Source: Heterobasidion occidentale (taxonomy: Eukaryota; Basidiomycota; Agaricomycetes; Russulales; Bondarzewiaceae). Taken from it: DNA of 64,000 nucleotides. A program made the position numbers and the translations under genes. The notes under the pieces were generated by a model, which was given only the letters and a program-made list of their open reading frames with translations, had not been told where the DNA came from and did not search any database. Positions 1 through 11,275 of the stretch are shown in pieces; positions within the stretch are counted from its first letter, which is position 1; each line of letters starts with the position of its first letter. The stretch is taken from positions 2,108,001-2,172,000 of the forward strand of contig JBCAQO010000008.1 in NCBI GenBank assembly GCA_039111635.1, read 5' to 3'.

Positions 1-563
1 CCTCCCGAAAGACGGGTCTTGCAAATTACTCACCGCGTGCAAGACACAAGGTGTCTCGCATCATCCTTGGGTCTATCTAACTGAACTCAGTTGATGTTTT
101 AGGCCATATTATATTATGTGGGGCGGATAGTAGGGGCTCATACCCCCGTGTGCACAAGATGATGAAGAATGGTATGTCTGGGTTTCTTCAGCCGACGTCA
201 ATTTTTTTCGAGACGGACTGCTGAGAACCCACGGTCTGGTTTTTGACTTGTTTCCCATATCACCATATTCGTCTGATGCGGTCAGCTCACCAGTCTTAAT
301 TGATCCCTGTCGTCACCAGATCATCTGCCTATGTTTATGGCCTCGCTGGATGCTACATCCAACATATCAGATCAAGAGATGCTGCTGGATGCCATACAAC
401 GTTGGACGCCTCGTTCTTCTTAATGATGATGTTGTACAATTGTACGAGCTTACTTAGATACACCATAACCATGCGTATATACACGTTCCAGGCTGTCCAC
501 GCCTAATCCTCGAGCATGAAACCTTTACATCCCACGACACCTCCTAACGGCATTTCGTCATCT
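1..563. other. intergenic / 3' flank, no gene seen
   Basis: No open frame here has protein-like composition or a recognisable domain. It lies downstream of the stop of the makorin-like gene and runs to the window edge. It probably contains that gene's 3' UTR and spacer. Confidence 0.5.
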
Positions 564-2602
564 TCACTTGGATCCTTGTACTACCTCTCGCTCTCCACTA
601 TCGATGCGATCCATACCCTCCGTTCTTCGTCTCGATCGACCTGTAGTGGTTGGCGCCCCCTGTTTCGCATTTGCGTGACTCCACACAACCCTCCCCCGGC
701 CATCAGTCATGAATGGGGGTTCGGCATCTTGCTCAACCTCTGGAAACGGTGATGGATCAGGATCGCTCTCTGACGAGCGTTCCGGAGTGGGGATTATGTG
801 GAGTAAAGCGCCCTCCGTTGCTTCTTCCCGAGCAACGGCAACTATCATAGATGACTCCTCCACCGCGGAATCACTATGGACAGGCGCTATGTCATCAGGG
901 GGCACAGGTGGAGTCAGGTCTGAAGCGCCTTCGTCCCTGTGCAGTGCCAGATGAGCATCATCAGGTACTTCGTCATTTCGTTCTGCAGTGCCGTCAATAT
1001 CAGTCATTGTGCGCGGAAGATCCCATGTGGTATGATCTTCGAATACATCGGCCGCATAATCGGCAGGCAGGGACGCTGTGTTCGGCACGAGGGATGGATC
1101 CTCATTGACTGCATCCTCGGCATCAGAAGCGGGAGGATCGGTCGCAGCTCCCAGCACTGATACTGAAGACATGCCACTGGCTGATGCGGGACGTGGGGGG
1201 TATAGAAGGTCGTAGGGACGAAAGCGATTGAAAGTGAACGTGATGGAGCCATTATCTGCTGCTGGCACCATAGAAGGCAAGTTGGGAGCCTGTACATCGA
1301 GAGTGGTTCCGATGGCGTCTGAGAGACGTCGTAGCTCATCTAAATCGTGATCTGTCTAAAATGGGTTTGGGATCGTTCCAAAATTTGATCTCGTGAGCAG
1401 CTACGAGACGTATTAGCAGATTGAAGGTCACATACCAGTCTGAGCTCGCCTGCTCCTTCCCCATCGTCATCGAGTGTGCTCGTATCTGCTTCGAGAAGCC
1501 GAGACTCTCCCACTTCAGCATCGTTTCCAATTAACACTGAGGGCGTCTCGGCATCGAGGTAGATATTCTCATTACTAAAGAATATATCCATACCACCAAA
1601 ACGCATGAGTCGGTCCAAGGTGAAAAGTGTATCGTTATCATCATGAGCAGATTGACGATACGACCCGGATTTTCTTGATTTCCACCGCTATAGCCATCGG
1701 ATCGGCGTGAGCTTACCTAGTCAGTACGATGCACTGAAGAGTTGCTTACAGCCATATAGTAGTCAACACCGTGGGGGAATACGTGCGGCGTGCCATCAGC
1801 ATTCTCATGTTTATACAGACAATCGTGACCGAATGGGCAGAACTTTTCTTCCTCAGGACTTTCCTCGAAATACCTGCAATACACCACCATGTTATTGGAC
1901 CAATGAGAATATTTAATCGGAGCACCTACTTGCACTTTACAAGAGCCATACTGGCTTTGTACGACTTTATCACGGCAGCTTTGCCTGGATGATTATCAGG
2001 ATAGAAGTGGCTCGAAGGGACGATCATTTTGGAGTCGCTGCGGCAATACGGGCACTTTTTATTGACCTTCGAAAGTCGTATATCCTCGCTTTTGTTCTCG
2101 CGAAAACGCCAGCCACGAATACACTGTAGAGGGTGAGGAGCTGGAGGAGCTGGAGGAGACATCGCCACGCACATCGACACAGAAAACATGGCTACAATTG
2201 CCTGTCATGAATCTGTGAAGTTGACCACTCACTGAAAGAAGCAGTTATTCACGCACTCAACAGACCAAACGTGACGGGTTTCTCAAGGCAGATTCCACAG
2301 GTATCTTCTGAGAGCACTGATAGTGGCTCTTCGGATGGCGGAGCAAGTACATGTCTGAACCAACAGTCAGCGCCCCGCTTGCAGTATCCTGCAAGAGAAA
2401 TAAGTGGGGTCTTGGTCTCAGAGGATTGTGAAGTCCTGAACCAACCAGCTGCGAACCATTTGCATGTCTTGTGCTTGTCGTGAGGCGTAAGTTTCTCGTC
2501 CGCGCCATGTAGGAACTTGCATTGGGAGCCTTTATAGCAGCCGCGAGGGGTATTGTAGTAAATGCAGAGGCCTCTTGGTTTCGAGGTGCTTGGACGATCC
2601 AT
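564..2602 (-). CDS. makorin-like E3 ubiquitin ligase (CCCH-CCCH-RING-CCCH)
   Basis: Predicted RING-type ubiquitin ligase with RNA-binding-type CCCH fingers. From the ATG at 2602 the first exons carry CIYYNTPRGCYKGSQCKFLH and, across an intron, CKWFAAG/YCKRGADCWFRH, two CCCH fingers. The RING begins TCGICLEKPVTFGLLS, continues after splicing as NCSHVFCVD/CIRGWR and closes with KKCPYCR. A third CCCH finger, CKYFEESPEEEKFCPFGHDC, spans the junction at about 1.93 kb. This order is the makorin signature. The last exons (about 1700-564) encode an acidic Ser/Pro/Asp-rich tail of roughly 350 residues without a known domain, ending VVQGSK. At least five introns are inferred from frame continuity and GT-AG borders; exact borders in the tail are less sure. 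It shares a 130 bp intergenic region with HFI1. Substrates cannot be inferred. Confidence 0.85.
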
Positions 2603-2732
2603 GACGATTCAGGCCATGGAGGAGTTGCGCAGGGCCCAAGCCGAGGCCGCCACTTGTCATCCACTGAGCACGTGCTGTGGCGCAGTTGCCTGGCGTCAGC
2701 GCAGCTTACAACAGGGTTGTGTTCAATCGACG
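2603..2732. promoter_or_regulatory. 130 bp bidirectional promoter region, makorin/HFI1
   Basis: Only 130 bp separate the ATG of the makorin-like gene (minus) from that of HFI1 (plus), so both 5' UTRs and core promoters must lie here or overlap the coding exons. No clear TATA box was seen. Confidence 0.5.
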
Positions 2733-3859
2733 ATGTCCTTAGAATCAACAGCAACCATTAAAGCCAAACTCAGCGCTGGCCTTGGCTCTAAAGCGCCTAG
2801 GTACTGGTCAACCTTGCAAGCTTTTCTATCCGCCACACTTTCAAGAAACGAATTTGACGAGGAAATAAGACAATGCGTCGACACATCGCAACTCGGTACC
2901 AACCTACCAACTCTTTCATGCAGCCTTTCACGACCTTCTCACCTTTTTTTGTTCTGTAGTCCAACTACATAATGCACTCATCATCTCCATATTTGATCCC
3001 TCTGCCCCCCTCATGCCATTCACTCCACCGCCAGACGCCCCGAAGGGTCCACCACGTAAACGCCGACGCCTGCTGCCATACCAAGGTCCGGACGACCCTA
3101 CGATGCTTCGTTCCGCTCGGCTCAAACGCTGGACTGTCGGTGTTGGAAAGCGTGAGCGTGAACGCATCCGCAGCTTTGAACCTGTTGCTTTGACTTATGA
3201 GCGAAAACCTCGACTGGAGAGTGATGAGATCGCCTGTGAACGTGGCGTGCAATTACTACCAGAACGCGGCGGTGAGTTTTGGACGGGCTTGCGAACTCAT
3301 GGCAATGTCGACAATTGAATGACGCTGTGTAGATCCACCTGGTAGTCGACCAGCTCTTCACCTTGCCTCATCCGCGAGAGGATTCACGCTACAACATGTC
3401 ACTGACAGAATTAACCTAATATGCGCGCAACACAACCTCAGTGCGCCCTCCAGGAACGTTTCGTCATTAATGGCGCTTGCATTTGAGGTACTCCAATAAA
3501 CTGTTTTCTGTATCCACGTTTCCCTGACTCTCTTTTAGACGAAATTGAAACAGCTCATCACTCAAGCTCTTGCTCTCAGCACTGCGTCGCATGCCATCAC
3601 TTCCATTCACCCCTCCGCTCCACATTCTACTGGCAGTCGTTTATCAACTTCATCATTTGATACTTTGTTCACCGTGGCCCCCGCTGTTCTTCCAAACCGC
3701 TCTGCTGCAGCTATGCGTCTTGCCCTCGGTGATAATGACCCTCGAGACGACGAAGTTCTCACGAGTGACCGCCGGGAACCTAGTGAGCCTTCATGGCAGC
3801 TTCTCGCACTGCTTCGTGAGAGGAGTGCCGTGGACCAATCGTTACAATCGTGGGGGTGA
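2733..3859 (+). CDS. HFI1: SAGA coactivator subunit Hfi1/Ada1
   Basis: Structural subunit of the SAGA histone acetyltransferase coactivator in the nucleus; the family has a histone-fold (SAGA-Tad1) region that partners Taf12. Four exons join cleanly: 2733-2895, 2960-3271, 3333-3487 and 3539-3859, giving 316 residues. The N-terminus (ATIKAKLSAGLGSKAPRYW, then FLSATLSRNEFDEEI) and VQLHNALIISIFD across the first intron match the Ada1 N-terminal region. A basic segment PPRKRRRLLPYQG follows. The conserved C-terminal block includes ASSARGFTLQHVTDRINLI, TKLKQLITQALALS, FDTLFTVAPAVLPNRSAAAM and a closing WQLLALLRERSAV. Splice phases agree at every junction. Length is normal for basidiomycete Ada1. 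The identification rests on recalled family features, not a search. Confidence 0.88.
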
Positions 3860-4389
3860 TTTACAACGTTTTGCCTTCTCCGCCCTTCAGTATGCTTGTT
3901 TCACATATCGTTCTGTACGTTGTGCATTCGTATCCAGCGCGGTCAGTTCACTTTGGATTTTATCACCTATATATCACATTAGCAGATTGCCTTCCATTTT
4001 TTCTTTTGCGAGCGGGTGAGCTATGGGTTCTTTCCGGTGTCTGTTCCGTGCTTTTGAATCCACTGGATCGACCTTTCCATTCACAGTTACAGTTCTGTGC
4101 GCAAGCCTCGAAAATAGTGAGAGTTGTCTTATGCAGAACTACAATTGGCTTCCATTCCGATCGAGGAGAGCTTTAGTTCTGCAGCACTCTCATTCCCAGG
4201 GCACCGTATTTGCAAACACCAGTCATGTATGGCTATAAGGTGACTTTCGAGCTTACTGAAGTTCTGTTGTACTATCTCTGATCTATCAGTGCTTCAGCGC
4301 CTCAGCGTCAATCTTTCAAAGAGCATATAAACCACATGCCAAAGATTGTTGCCCACCTATCACTCTCCCCTCCTACTCCTCTCCCCACG
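3860..4389. other. intergenic region upstream of the 4390 gene
   Basis: Contains the HFI1 3' flank and the promoter of the next gene. Hydrophobic open frames at 3850-4238 lack conserved features and look non-coding. A TATAAA box lies at 4326-4331. Confidence 0.5.
4326..4331 (+). promoter_or_regulatory. TATA box
   Basis: TATAAA lies 59 bp upstream of the ATG at 4390 and is followed by a pyrimidine-rich stretch (cctctccccac-like) just before the start codon. This is the usual arrangement of a strong fungal core promoter. Few other genes here show such a box. Confidence 0.5.
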
Positions 4390-5217
4390 ATGGACTACCA
4401 CGATATATGCAATGTATCTGGTCCAGAGGCTGTCGAATCACATTTAGAACCGGTTGGTGGCCATCGTTCATCTTAAGCAGATCTTTTGAATCCGTTTACA
4501 TGATTATCAGACGCGATACTTAGAAGCAGTCGAACATGATCACTCTTTGGCATCGGTTTCATCTGGACCTTCGCCTGGCGTGATTGCAGGACAGCAGAGC
4601 CTTGTTGTTCCACAAAGAAGGTACACACCGTACACATCAGAGGACAGACATCGCTATGTCGAGGACGTTCGACTAGACCCGCCTATCACATTTTCAGCGC
4701 TTGGTCCAACCGAGGAGGGCGTTCCACTGGAGGATGTCATACATAATCGTTTTGCCCATTTAAACGGCCGCGACGATCTGATGTTTGTTGACCGTGGACC
4801 TTCTATTTCGATCCGACTCATGTACGTCGCTTACCAGTGTATCCGGGTGTTTGTGGCTGATGGTGCCCTGCCCCGTCTCAGTGGCCTGGTTACCCTTCTT
4901 GGAGTCGTCAGATACCTACCCGTGACTTTCGAAGCCCACCTGGCCCAATTACACGGGCCAAGTTAGCAAAGAATATCGCCAAAGTAGTCATCCGCTTCAT
5001 TGAGGTATACCGCATCAATCCTTTATGGTTGCGCTTCTGCTTTAGTGATCACCACTCGTTTCAGGAGCACCAGAACCACCAGACAGATGAGGATAGCAAG
5101 TATTCTTGGAGAGTCGGTCCCCATGCCATCCAGCACAACGATCTTATTCTGCTTCGACTTGAACATGTCACGAAAGGCAGCTGGCAGCCTCACTTCCGCC
5201 TTGCCAAACCACGTTGA
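4390..5217 (+). CDS. conserved Agaricomycete protein of unknown function
   Basis: Four exons give about 217 residues: 4390-4452, 4511-4825, 4882-5004 and 5065-5217. The donor at 4826 is the least certain border, chosen because it alone keeps frame with the conserved third exon. That exon reads WPGYPSWSRQIPTRDF, then RSPPGPITRAKLAKNIAK, followed by an amphipathic stretch KVVIRFIEEHQ. The C-terminus has WRVGPHAIQHNDLILLRLEH and ends SWQPHFRLAKPR. I recall this block (WPGY...QIPTRDFR...PITRAKLAKN) from uncharacterised mushroom proteins but know no function. There is no signal peptide, membrane segment or catalytic signature. The Arg/Trp-rich conserved core suggests an intracellular nucleic-acid or protein interaction role, which is only a guess. 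The promoter has a TATA box. Confidence 0.75.
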
Positions 5218-5575
5218 ATTACCAGTCGTATTTTACGTCTTGGTATGCGTTCCCACAACTTGAAATTCGGCACCCTTTTATCAAAGGACTGTTCCCGATC
5301 TTGCTATTATGTTCGTATGTGCATCACTACTACGCTCCATATTAATCGATATATCAACGTTTCCTACCCCATAAGCACTGAAAGACAGAAAGGCAATAGC
5401 AAAGAGAGCGTTCAGGTAATTCTGATTGAAGCCAGTGGTGGCAGCCTTCGGATAAATGCTATGATGTCATATTGGCGGTATCTGCGGGCCGTGCTCTAAA
5501 CCGACTTTCAATCTTCATTGAAATGTTCTTGCTCTATTTCCACGATCTCCCACCATCATCGTATACCTCATCCTG
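5218..5575. other. intergenic, no gene seen
   Basis: Spacer between two plus-strand genes. It is AT-richer than the flanking exons and contains no conserved reading frame; presumably it holds the 3' UTR of the upstream gene and the promoter of the oxidoreductase. Confidence 0.5.
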
Positions 5576-7138
5576 ATGGCCTCAGAACAGCCTCTCGTTT
5601 TCCGCTGGGGAATAATCTCCACAGGAAACATTGCGACGGCATTCGTCAAGGTAAGATGCAGCTTTCAACTCATGCGTCTTACTTGATACGCTCAGCCACA
5701 TTTGTCCCGCAGGATATGTTGGTTGACCCAAAGACGTGAGCCGCAGCCTTCATGAATCAATCCCGTCTGATTTTTTACGTGTTGTTTATCATGTAGACGA
5801 GATGTGCATGATGTTGTCCACAAGGTGGTTGCTGTCGGGTCGCGCTCAGCGGAGAATGCCCAAAGATTCATTGACAACGTTGCGGGCGGCGATAAAACCA
5901 TCAAAGCATACAGCAACTATGCAGATGTATATGCAGACAAAGTAAGTGTGCCTTTGAATCTCGCTCCCATTTGATCTGACATGGTTTTGCCCAGGATGTG
6001 GATGCAATCTACATCGGTACGACCTCTAGATATATTTGTGTGTCTCATGCTCAATCATTGGGTTACATACAGGCACACCTCACACATACCACTATGTCAA
6101 CGCTTGTGACGCGATCAAGGCAAACAAACATGTTCTTGTAGAGAAACCTGCGACGACGAACTCTGCGGAACTGAAGGCCCTGCTCTCCCTTGCTCGCGAA
6201 TACGGCGTTTTTCTAATGGAGGCCATGTGGACACGCTTTCAACCAGTCGCACGATCTGTGAGGCGTATCATAGAAGAAGGCACTTGGGAAATCCAGTCAT
6301 GGTGCACGCAGATTTGTCGGGAGATTTCGACATCGAGAGTTCGTCCTTCTAATCGATCGCTGAATCATTCATGATGAGCTATTCATGTATCAACATCTAC
6401 AGATATATCACCGCATCATCGTATTTTGAACCCACAATTGGGGGGAGGTGCTCTTCTAGACCTGTAGGCTTTATAGACTATGGACGAGAGACAATTTTGA
6501 CATCATACTTAGCGGTCCATATCCTCTCGTCTGGGTATGTCCTTTTGTCAGCTACCTTTGATATCTATATGCTCACCCCTAGCAGGCTATTATTGCTCTA
6601 TTTGAACAGACTGCTAACAATCGCGAACAACCAACCGTCACCGCGTCGATTGTCAAAACACCGATCACAGGGGTAGACCGCACGTCTTCTTTTATTCTTG
6701 ACTTCCCTGCAATACAGGCTCAAGCTTCATTGTCCTGCTCCATTAATCTCCCAGCAATAAGCCCAGGGGCGGCCATCCGATTTCGCAATGGTAACATATT
6801 GATTCCAGCGCCGATCTATTGTCCAAAGTCATATACTGTCCAATATTTCGACCGTCCCGGCAGTGGAATCGTACAGCGAGAGGAGACGGTGCGCGTATCA
6901 TTCGAAGGCGGGGGTTGGCATTTCCAAGCCGATGACGTGGCTCGCTGCGTGCGAGATGGAAAGCTGGAGAGCAATGTATGGGGACACGAGAAGACAACCT
7001 TGGCTATGAAGATTTTTGACGAGGTAAGCAGGGTCTGCTAGCGTGCGCTGTGAGATCAGTCTTCATGACACAGCCTTCTTGCAGGTACGCCGCCAAGGTG
7101 GATATATACTCCCTGAAGGGGTAGAGAAGGTGATCTAG
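5576..7138 (+). CDS. Gfo/Idh/MocA oxidoreductase (dihydrodiol / D-xylose dehydrogenase-like), apparent 1-nt frameshift
   Basis: NAD(P)-dependent sugar or dihydrodiol dehydrogenase of the Gfo/Idh/MocA family. Exons: 5576-5650, 5713-5735, 5797-5941, 5995-6016, 6073-6338, 6403-6463, 6513-6534, 6586-7023 and 7085-7138. The N-terminus FRWGIISTGNIATAFVKDM is the Rossmann nucleotide loop. HVLVEKPATTN carries the conserved catalytic-site lysine (EKP). FLMEAMWTRFQP and GGALLDLGPYPLVW are family blocks, and the gene ends GGYILPEGVEKVI. Exon 5 does not stay in frame: RSVRRIIEEGT is followed by GNPVMVHADLSGDFDIE only if one base is added near 6283. The exons before that junction sum to 531 nt where 532 are needed. 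It could be a sequencing error, a recent pseudogene, or splicing of an unusually short 32-nt intron (6265-6296), which restores frame but removes about 11 residues. Confidence 0.8.
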
Positions 7139-7454
7139 GCAAAGTTCGTGCTGAGGCGGGGCGTATGGTAGTCAAGCGCCGCCTCTGAAGTCATTTCTAT
7201 GCTCTCGAGCTGAAACCTGTTTTGTCTATGCCTTGCCTTGCCTCACAATGATTCAAATCACATATCATTGTTCACAAGCAACTGTTGGCCATAGACGCTG
7301 ATTGAAAAGTTGAGTGTCGCTTGGGCTCGCGTAGGGCCAGATCCTCCAAGTGAATCGATTGCATAGAGCGTCTTGCAGGAATGAAACAAAGAGACTTATG
7401 TACACATGGAAGAGTCGTGATTAAGTCCAAAAGAAGGCGCAGAACATTACATGT
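7139..7454. other. convergent intergenic region
   Basis: Spacer between two convergent genes (oxidoreductase plus, TAF10 minus). It should contain both 3' UTRs and polyadenylation regions. No reading frame of interest. Confidence 0.5.
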
Positions 7455-8280
7455 CTACATGTAGAACTCAGGCTTGCGCGAATTGATCCCATACTCTGCA
7501 AGAGCGGCACTCAAATCTTCCATGGTCAGAGTCGTACGAGCCTTCTCCTGAAAGTGTTGGGAGCGTCATGAAATTTGAGTCAGTCATACAGTTATTGAGG
7601 TATTTGGGTGGCCAACAAGGCGCTATCAACAGAAGATGGGAAAGAGATTGTGACGAACCCTTGCTGCAGCCCCAGGTGGCTGATTCGCGCGTGTGCGCCC
7701 GCCAGCTGCGTTTGTACGTATACGTGCATGTTGATACGCATCCGCAGCAATGTCAGACACAAACTTCTGTGCGGCAAGTGCCAGGAGCCGTTTCCTGCAG
7801 GCCAGGGGCCCACACGCTAGGGTGAGTCGACGTTTCAAGTGAGGAGATTGCTAGATACATACAGCCTGACATCCTGACAATCGAACCCAGAGCGATGCAG
7901 ATAATAATCAGTCACTTCATCCGGTATCTAATATACACAAGTGTTAGCTCCCGTTGGCTTCCGTTCAACAGAGGCGCCATCCTCGCATCATCCATCTTGT
8001 TCAACTGTAGCATTTCACTCACCAGAGGTTCATAGTCATCTAGCATCAACAAGAACTCAGCGAGCGTTCTATCCTTGCGTGCCTGCTCTGCTGTAAGGCG
8101 CGACTGTGGCAAGGCCTGTTGCGCGTTCGAAGACTGATGTTGAATCTGTGGAGCTTGTCCTGCAACAAGAGGATACGCGTATTGACCTGGCTGAAACTGA
8201 GGCTGCGATTGTTGCTGAGAGTTCATGGCTTGCGATGAAGAACTGGACGAAGCTGCAGCATCGTGGTAAGGAGTAGACAT
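7455..8280 (-). CDS. TAF10: transcription initiation factor TFIID/SAGA subunit TAF10
   Basis: Histone-fold subunit shared by TFIID and SAGA; it pairs with Taf3, Taf8 or Spt7. Exons on the minus strand are 8280-8023, 7927-7863, 7794-7659 and 7547-7455, totalling 552 nt or 183 residues with consistent phases. A Ser/Gln-rich N-terminus ([17 protein letters not shown]) precedes the TAF10 core: [17 protein letters not shown], then [20 protein letters not shown], then [19 protein letters not shown] and [11 protein letters not shown]. The last exon reads [18 protein letters not shown] and ends NSRKPEFYM. These are the diagnostic histone-fold blocks. An in-frame upstream ATG (8400) exists, but its extension lacks conserved features, so 8280 was chosen. 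Confidence 0.93.
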
Positions 8281-9284
8281 GCCTAGCGGCTTGAGCTTGC
8301 AACGGCGGGTGGCGTAAGTTGGGTCGGTGTTTGTCGGTGTTAGGCCAGCACGGCTACTATATAAGGCTCGCAGCATTTTTTTATGTTGATGTCCGACCAT
8401 CCACTGGCCGTTTGTTTCTCATGAGGATACTTTAGGTGAGTGTCAACGGTTCCTCCCTTCCATATCTCGTGATGTTTGAGGCATTTGGCTTTAGTGGGAG
8501 CGAACCCCACATTGCAGAAACTTATCTCAGCTACCTTCGGGCGGACTGCTTTGGTGGTCGCGTCTGTTTTGACTGATTCTTTTCTCTTTCATCATTCATT
8601 CTTGCTTCACAAGCCTTTTACTGACAAGTTCATGTTCCAGGCTCTGCAGCATATCTCAAGAATTAGACACATCCTGTCGGATCCACGCCAGGGGCTTCGG
8701 TCATGTTATACTTAACTTGAATATATGATTGTTGTCCCCCATCATCACGATGTTGATTGTTTGTCAATCTTTATGTTTGAGCTCTACACGGGTAAATGCA
8801 CGGCGTCTGTGTCTGAGGTTATTGTTGCTGATTGTGAGTGCATCCTGCACATCGAGCTACGCATAAGACACGGGTCGAGCATGTGCATGTAGTTTGTATC
8901 AAGTTGCTACTCTATAATACCTTCTTCTTGTGTCTGTCTACGAGGCGCGATCTCTGTGAACCCTGACGCTAATTAAATGAGAGCTGGTGGTTTCCGGTAC
9001 GTGGACCTGAAAATATCGATAAGTACTAGAGTACTATCTCAGTCAAACATCGTATCTAAGCTCAAGCGCTCAAGCGCTCAAGCGATATTCTATTTTCTCA
9101 CAAGCCACCATACTGTGGCCACTCATTACTGCGACCGTTGTCCTTGTCTCATGTCTGCCAGAATTAACCCTCCCCTCTGACAATCAAATCGACCTCTGAT
9201 CGCTTGTTCATTTTACAAGCGCAACTCTCGTTTTCAACCTTCAACGCAACCACCGCAGAACCCAGAACCGGCCACAGCCAAGCG
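8281..9284. other. 1 kb intergenic region, no gene supported
   Basis: Lies between divergent TAF10 (minus) and the F-box gene (plus). Short frames such as 8476-8715 have no conserved features. It includes a three-copy 8-bp tandem repeat at 9061-9084. It probably holds both promoters. Confidence 0.5.
9061..9084. repeat. 8-bp tandem repeat x3
   Basis: Three perfect copies of CTCAAGCG in tandem, about 200 bp upstream of the F-box start codon. Most likely a simple repeat with no further evidence of function. Confidence 0.8.
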
Positions 9285-11041
9285 ATGCCCTTTGAAGCCG
9301 TTGTTCACCGTGTGCTTGCAATCCCAGAATTATTGGACATAGTCTTCAGCTCCCAAGATAGACAATCCAACATCAATAACAGTCTTGTCTGTAAACAGTG
9401 GACAGGTATTGCACTCGACAACATATGGCGCGAAGTCGACAATCTGCCCCATCTCTTCAACTTACTCGCGCCCCTTCAAAAAACTGCGGTCCACCCCACG
9501 ACCTTCGTACGTCCGTGGCATTTTGCCTATTGTAGCTCTGCTAATGCTTCCTGGTACAGATTTTCGCAAGGACGCCTACTCAGGCGGATTGGGCGAAATT
9601 TATCCCTTATGCACGTCGAGTACGGCGGCTCGATTATACGGCTAAGGATGGAGTAAAGTCCATTCACTTGGACCAATCGGTATTTGACGACATTGCTCGC
9701 ACTCGTACATCGCTTCACATCCTTCCCAACCTGAACTCGTTGATTTGGCTCGTCAAGGCTCCCTCTGTCCAGCGCTACCACACTCTGTTTATGCATGAAA
9801 AGATTCGATATTTCGAAGCTCGCATCCACTCAACACAGGAATATAGCATCTCTACTCACCTTTCGGATATAAGTGGACGCATGCCATCGCTCACGACGTT
9901 GACCCTTCAATGTCCACTTCATGTTTCTGCACCCGATATGTCGAATCTACTTCGTGGATTTCCAAGGTTGAAAAAAATCACATTACCTAGACGCTTCCTC
10001 ATACCTGCTATATTCGAGGAACTGGCTCGATTGCAAGAATTGGAGACCATCGAGTTTGATTCCTTGGGAGGCGCTAGTGACTACTATGGGAAGGAGCGCG
10101 CCCCGTCCTTCAAAATTCAAGTGAAGGAAGGATATTTCCCAGTTCTCTGGGATCTGTCTTTGAGCATGAACCTCAAAGATGCGCAGCGGTTTCTGGTGGA
10201 TGGCGCTCGACTTCCGAAACTTACATGTCTCTTCGTAGGCTCCGTACAACTCGAGGATCCGTCCACTATTCACGACTTCTTATCCGCACTGGTCGAGTCA
10301 TATCCCAACATGGAGCATTTGTATCTGGATATTGTGATACCTCGATGGGATCAGCCGGATACCTTCCCACAGATAACCTTCGACCACTTCCGCCCCATCC
10401 TTGGCCTGACGAAGTTGGCCACATTTGAACTTCGAAACAACTTCCCCATCCCTATGTCCGAAAGCGATGTCGTTCAGCTTGGAACTTTCCTCCCTTGTCT
10501 GGAAACCCTTCAGATTAATCCGGAGCCATTCAAGCTAGACATCCCGACTCTCAGCATTAGTTCGCTAAACAAATTCGCGCAGCACTTCCCAAAATTGCGA
10601 AAGCTCGGGGTCTACATCGATGCAACAATCGGCTATATACCATTTGCAGGAGACATCCATTTTCCATCACTGGAGGTCCTCAACGTTGGCGTTTCACCCA
10701 TCGACGGGGAAGAAGACACTGTTGTCGTTGCGCTATACCTCTCCCGCCTCTTTGCAAGTCAGGAACCTGCCCTTGAGTCCGGTCTTACGTGGAACAGTGA
10801 CATGCTTCTAGACGAAGCTTACGAGGAAACCGTCCAAGAGCAGTGCGATGTTTGGGAAGAAGTCGCGCGGATGCTGCCTCTGCTCGGAGCGCTCAGACAG
10901 GAGGAACGATTGAAGCGGTCGGGTATAGAGAAAGAGGTGGATGATCTGAAGATGCGAAATGAGGTGTTGATGGGGAGTATGCACAATAGTATGCTCATCG
11001 GGCAGAGAGGGAGGCTTGGAGGCTCGTGCGTCATTGGATGA
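9285..11041 (+). CDS. F-box-like / leucine-rich repeat protein
   Basis: Predicted substrate receptor of an SCF ubiquitin ligase, or an F-box-like orphan. Two exons, 9285-9506 and 9560-11041, give 567 residues. The N-terminus VVHRVLAIPELLDIVFSS followed by NSLVCKQWTGIALDNIWREV is the F-box pattern of mushroom proteins. After the intron, FARTPTQADWAKFIPYARRV continues as VRRLDYT, the segment that usually follows such F-boxes. The long second exon contains irregular leucine-rich repeats, for example MPSLTTLTLQCPLHV, LLRGFPRLKKITLP and LPCLETLQINPEPF. It ends with a short coiled-coil-like charged stretch (RSGIEKEVDDLKMRNEV). This family is greatly expanded in Agaricomycetes, so the substrate cannot be inferred. 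Confidence 0.8.
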
Positions 11042-11247
11042 GCGATACATGGCAGGTCATTATTTTGTTTCAACACAGATTCACGGTAGCTAAGGTACAT
11101 GTATCTCGACATCGTACATACATTTTGGTCGGTCGGAGGCAGTTATAGCTTGTTCCAATAATGTTATTGTGTAGCCTTATGAATTTCATTACTGAAATGG
11201 TCAAATCGATCAATGCTCTCCTTCAGGTTCTTTGAGGTCCTTTCACT
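11042..11247. other. short spacer before Harbinger copy A
   Basis: About 200 bp of 3' flank of the F-box gene, running up to the left terminal inverted repeat of the mobile element. No features were seen. Confidence 0.5.
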
Positions 11248-11275
11248 GGATGCCTTTCCGTAAGGATTTAGGGTC
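11248..11275 (+). repeat. left terminal inverted repeat of copy A
   Basis: Starts GGATGCCTTTCCGTAAGGAT and continues TTAGGGTC. It matches the reverse complement of 12458-12485 at 26 of 28 positions. Confidence 0.85.

Noticed and set aside
3850..4238. Hydrophobic plus-strand frames resembling a small membrane protein
   Set aside because: They begin at the HFI1 stop, have no conserved features, and overlap several stop-rich frames; probably 3' UTR.
6371..6676. Stop-rich stretch in the oxidoreductase taken at first as a decayed pseudogene region
   Set aside because: Two short introns (6464-6512 and 6535-6585) remove the stops and rejoin conserved sequence, leaving only the single-base frameshift at about 6283.
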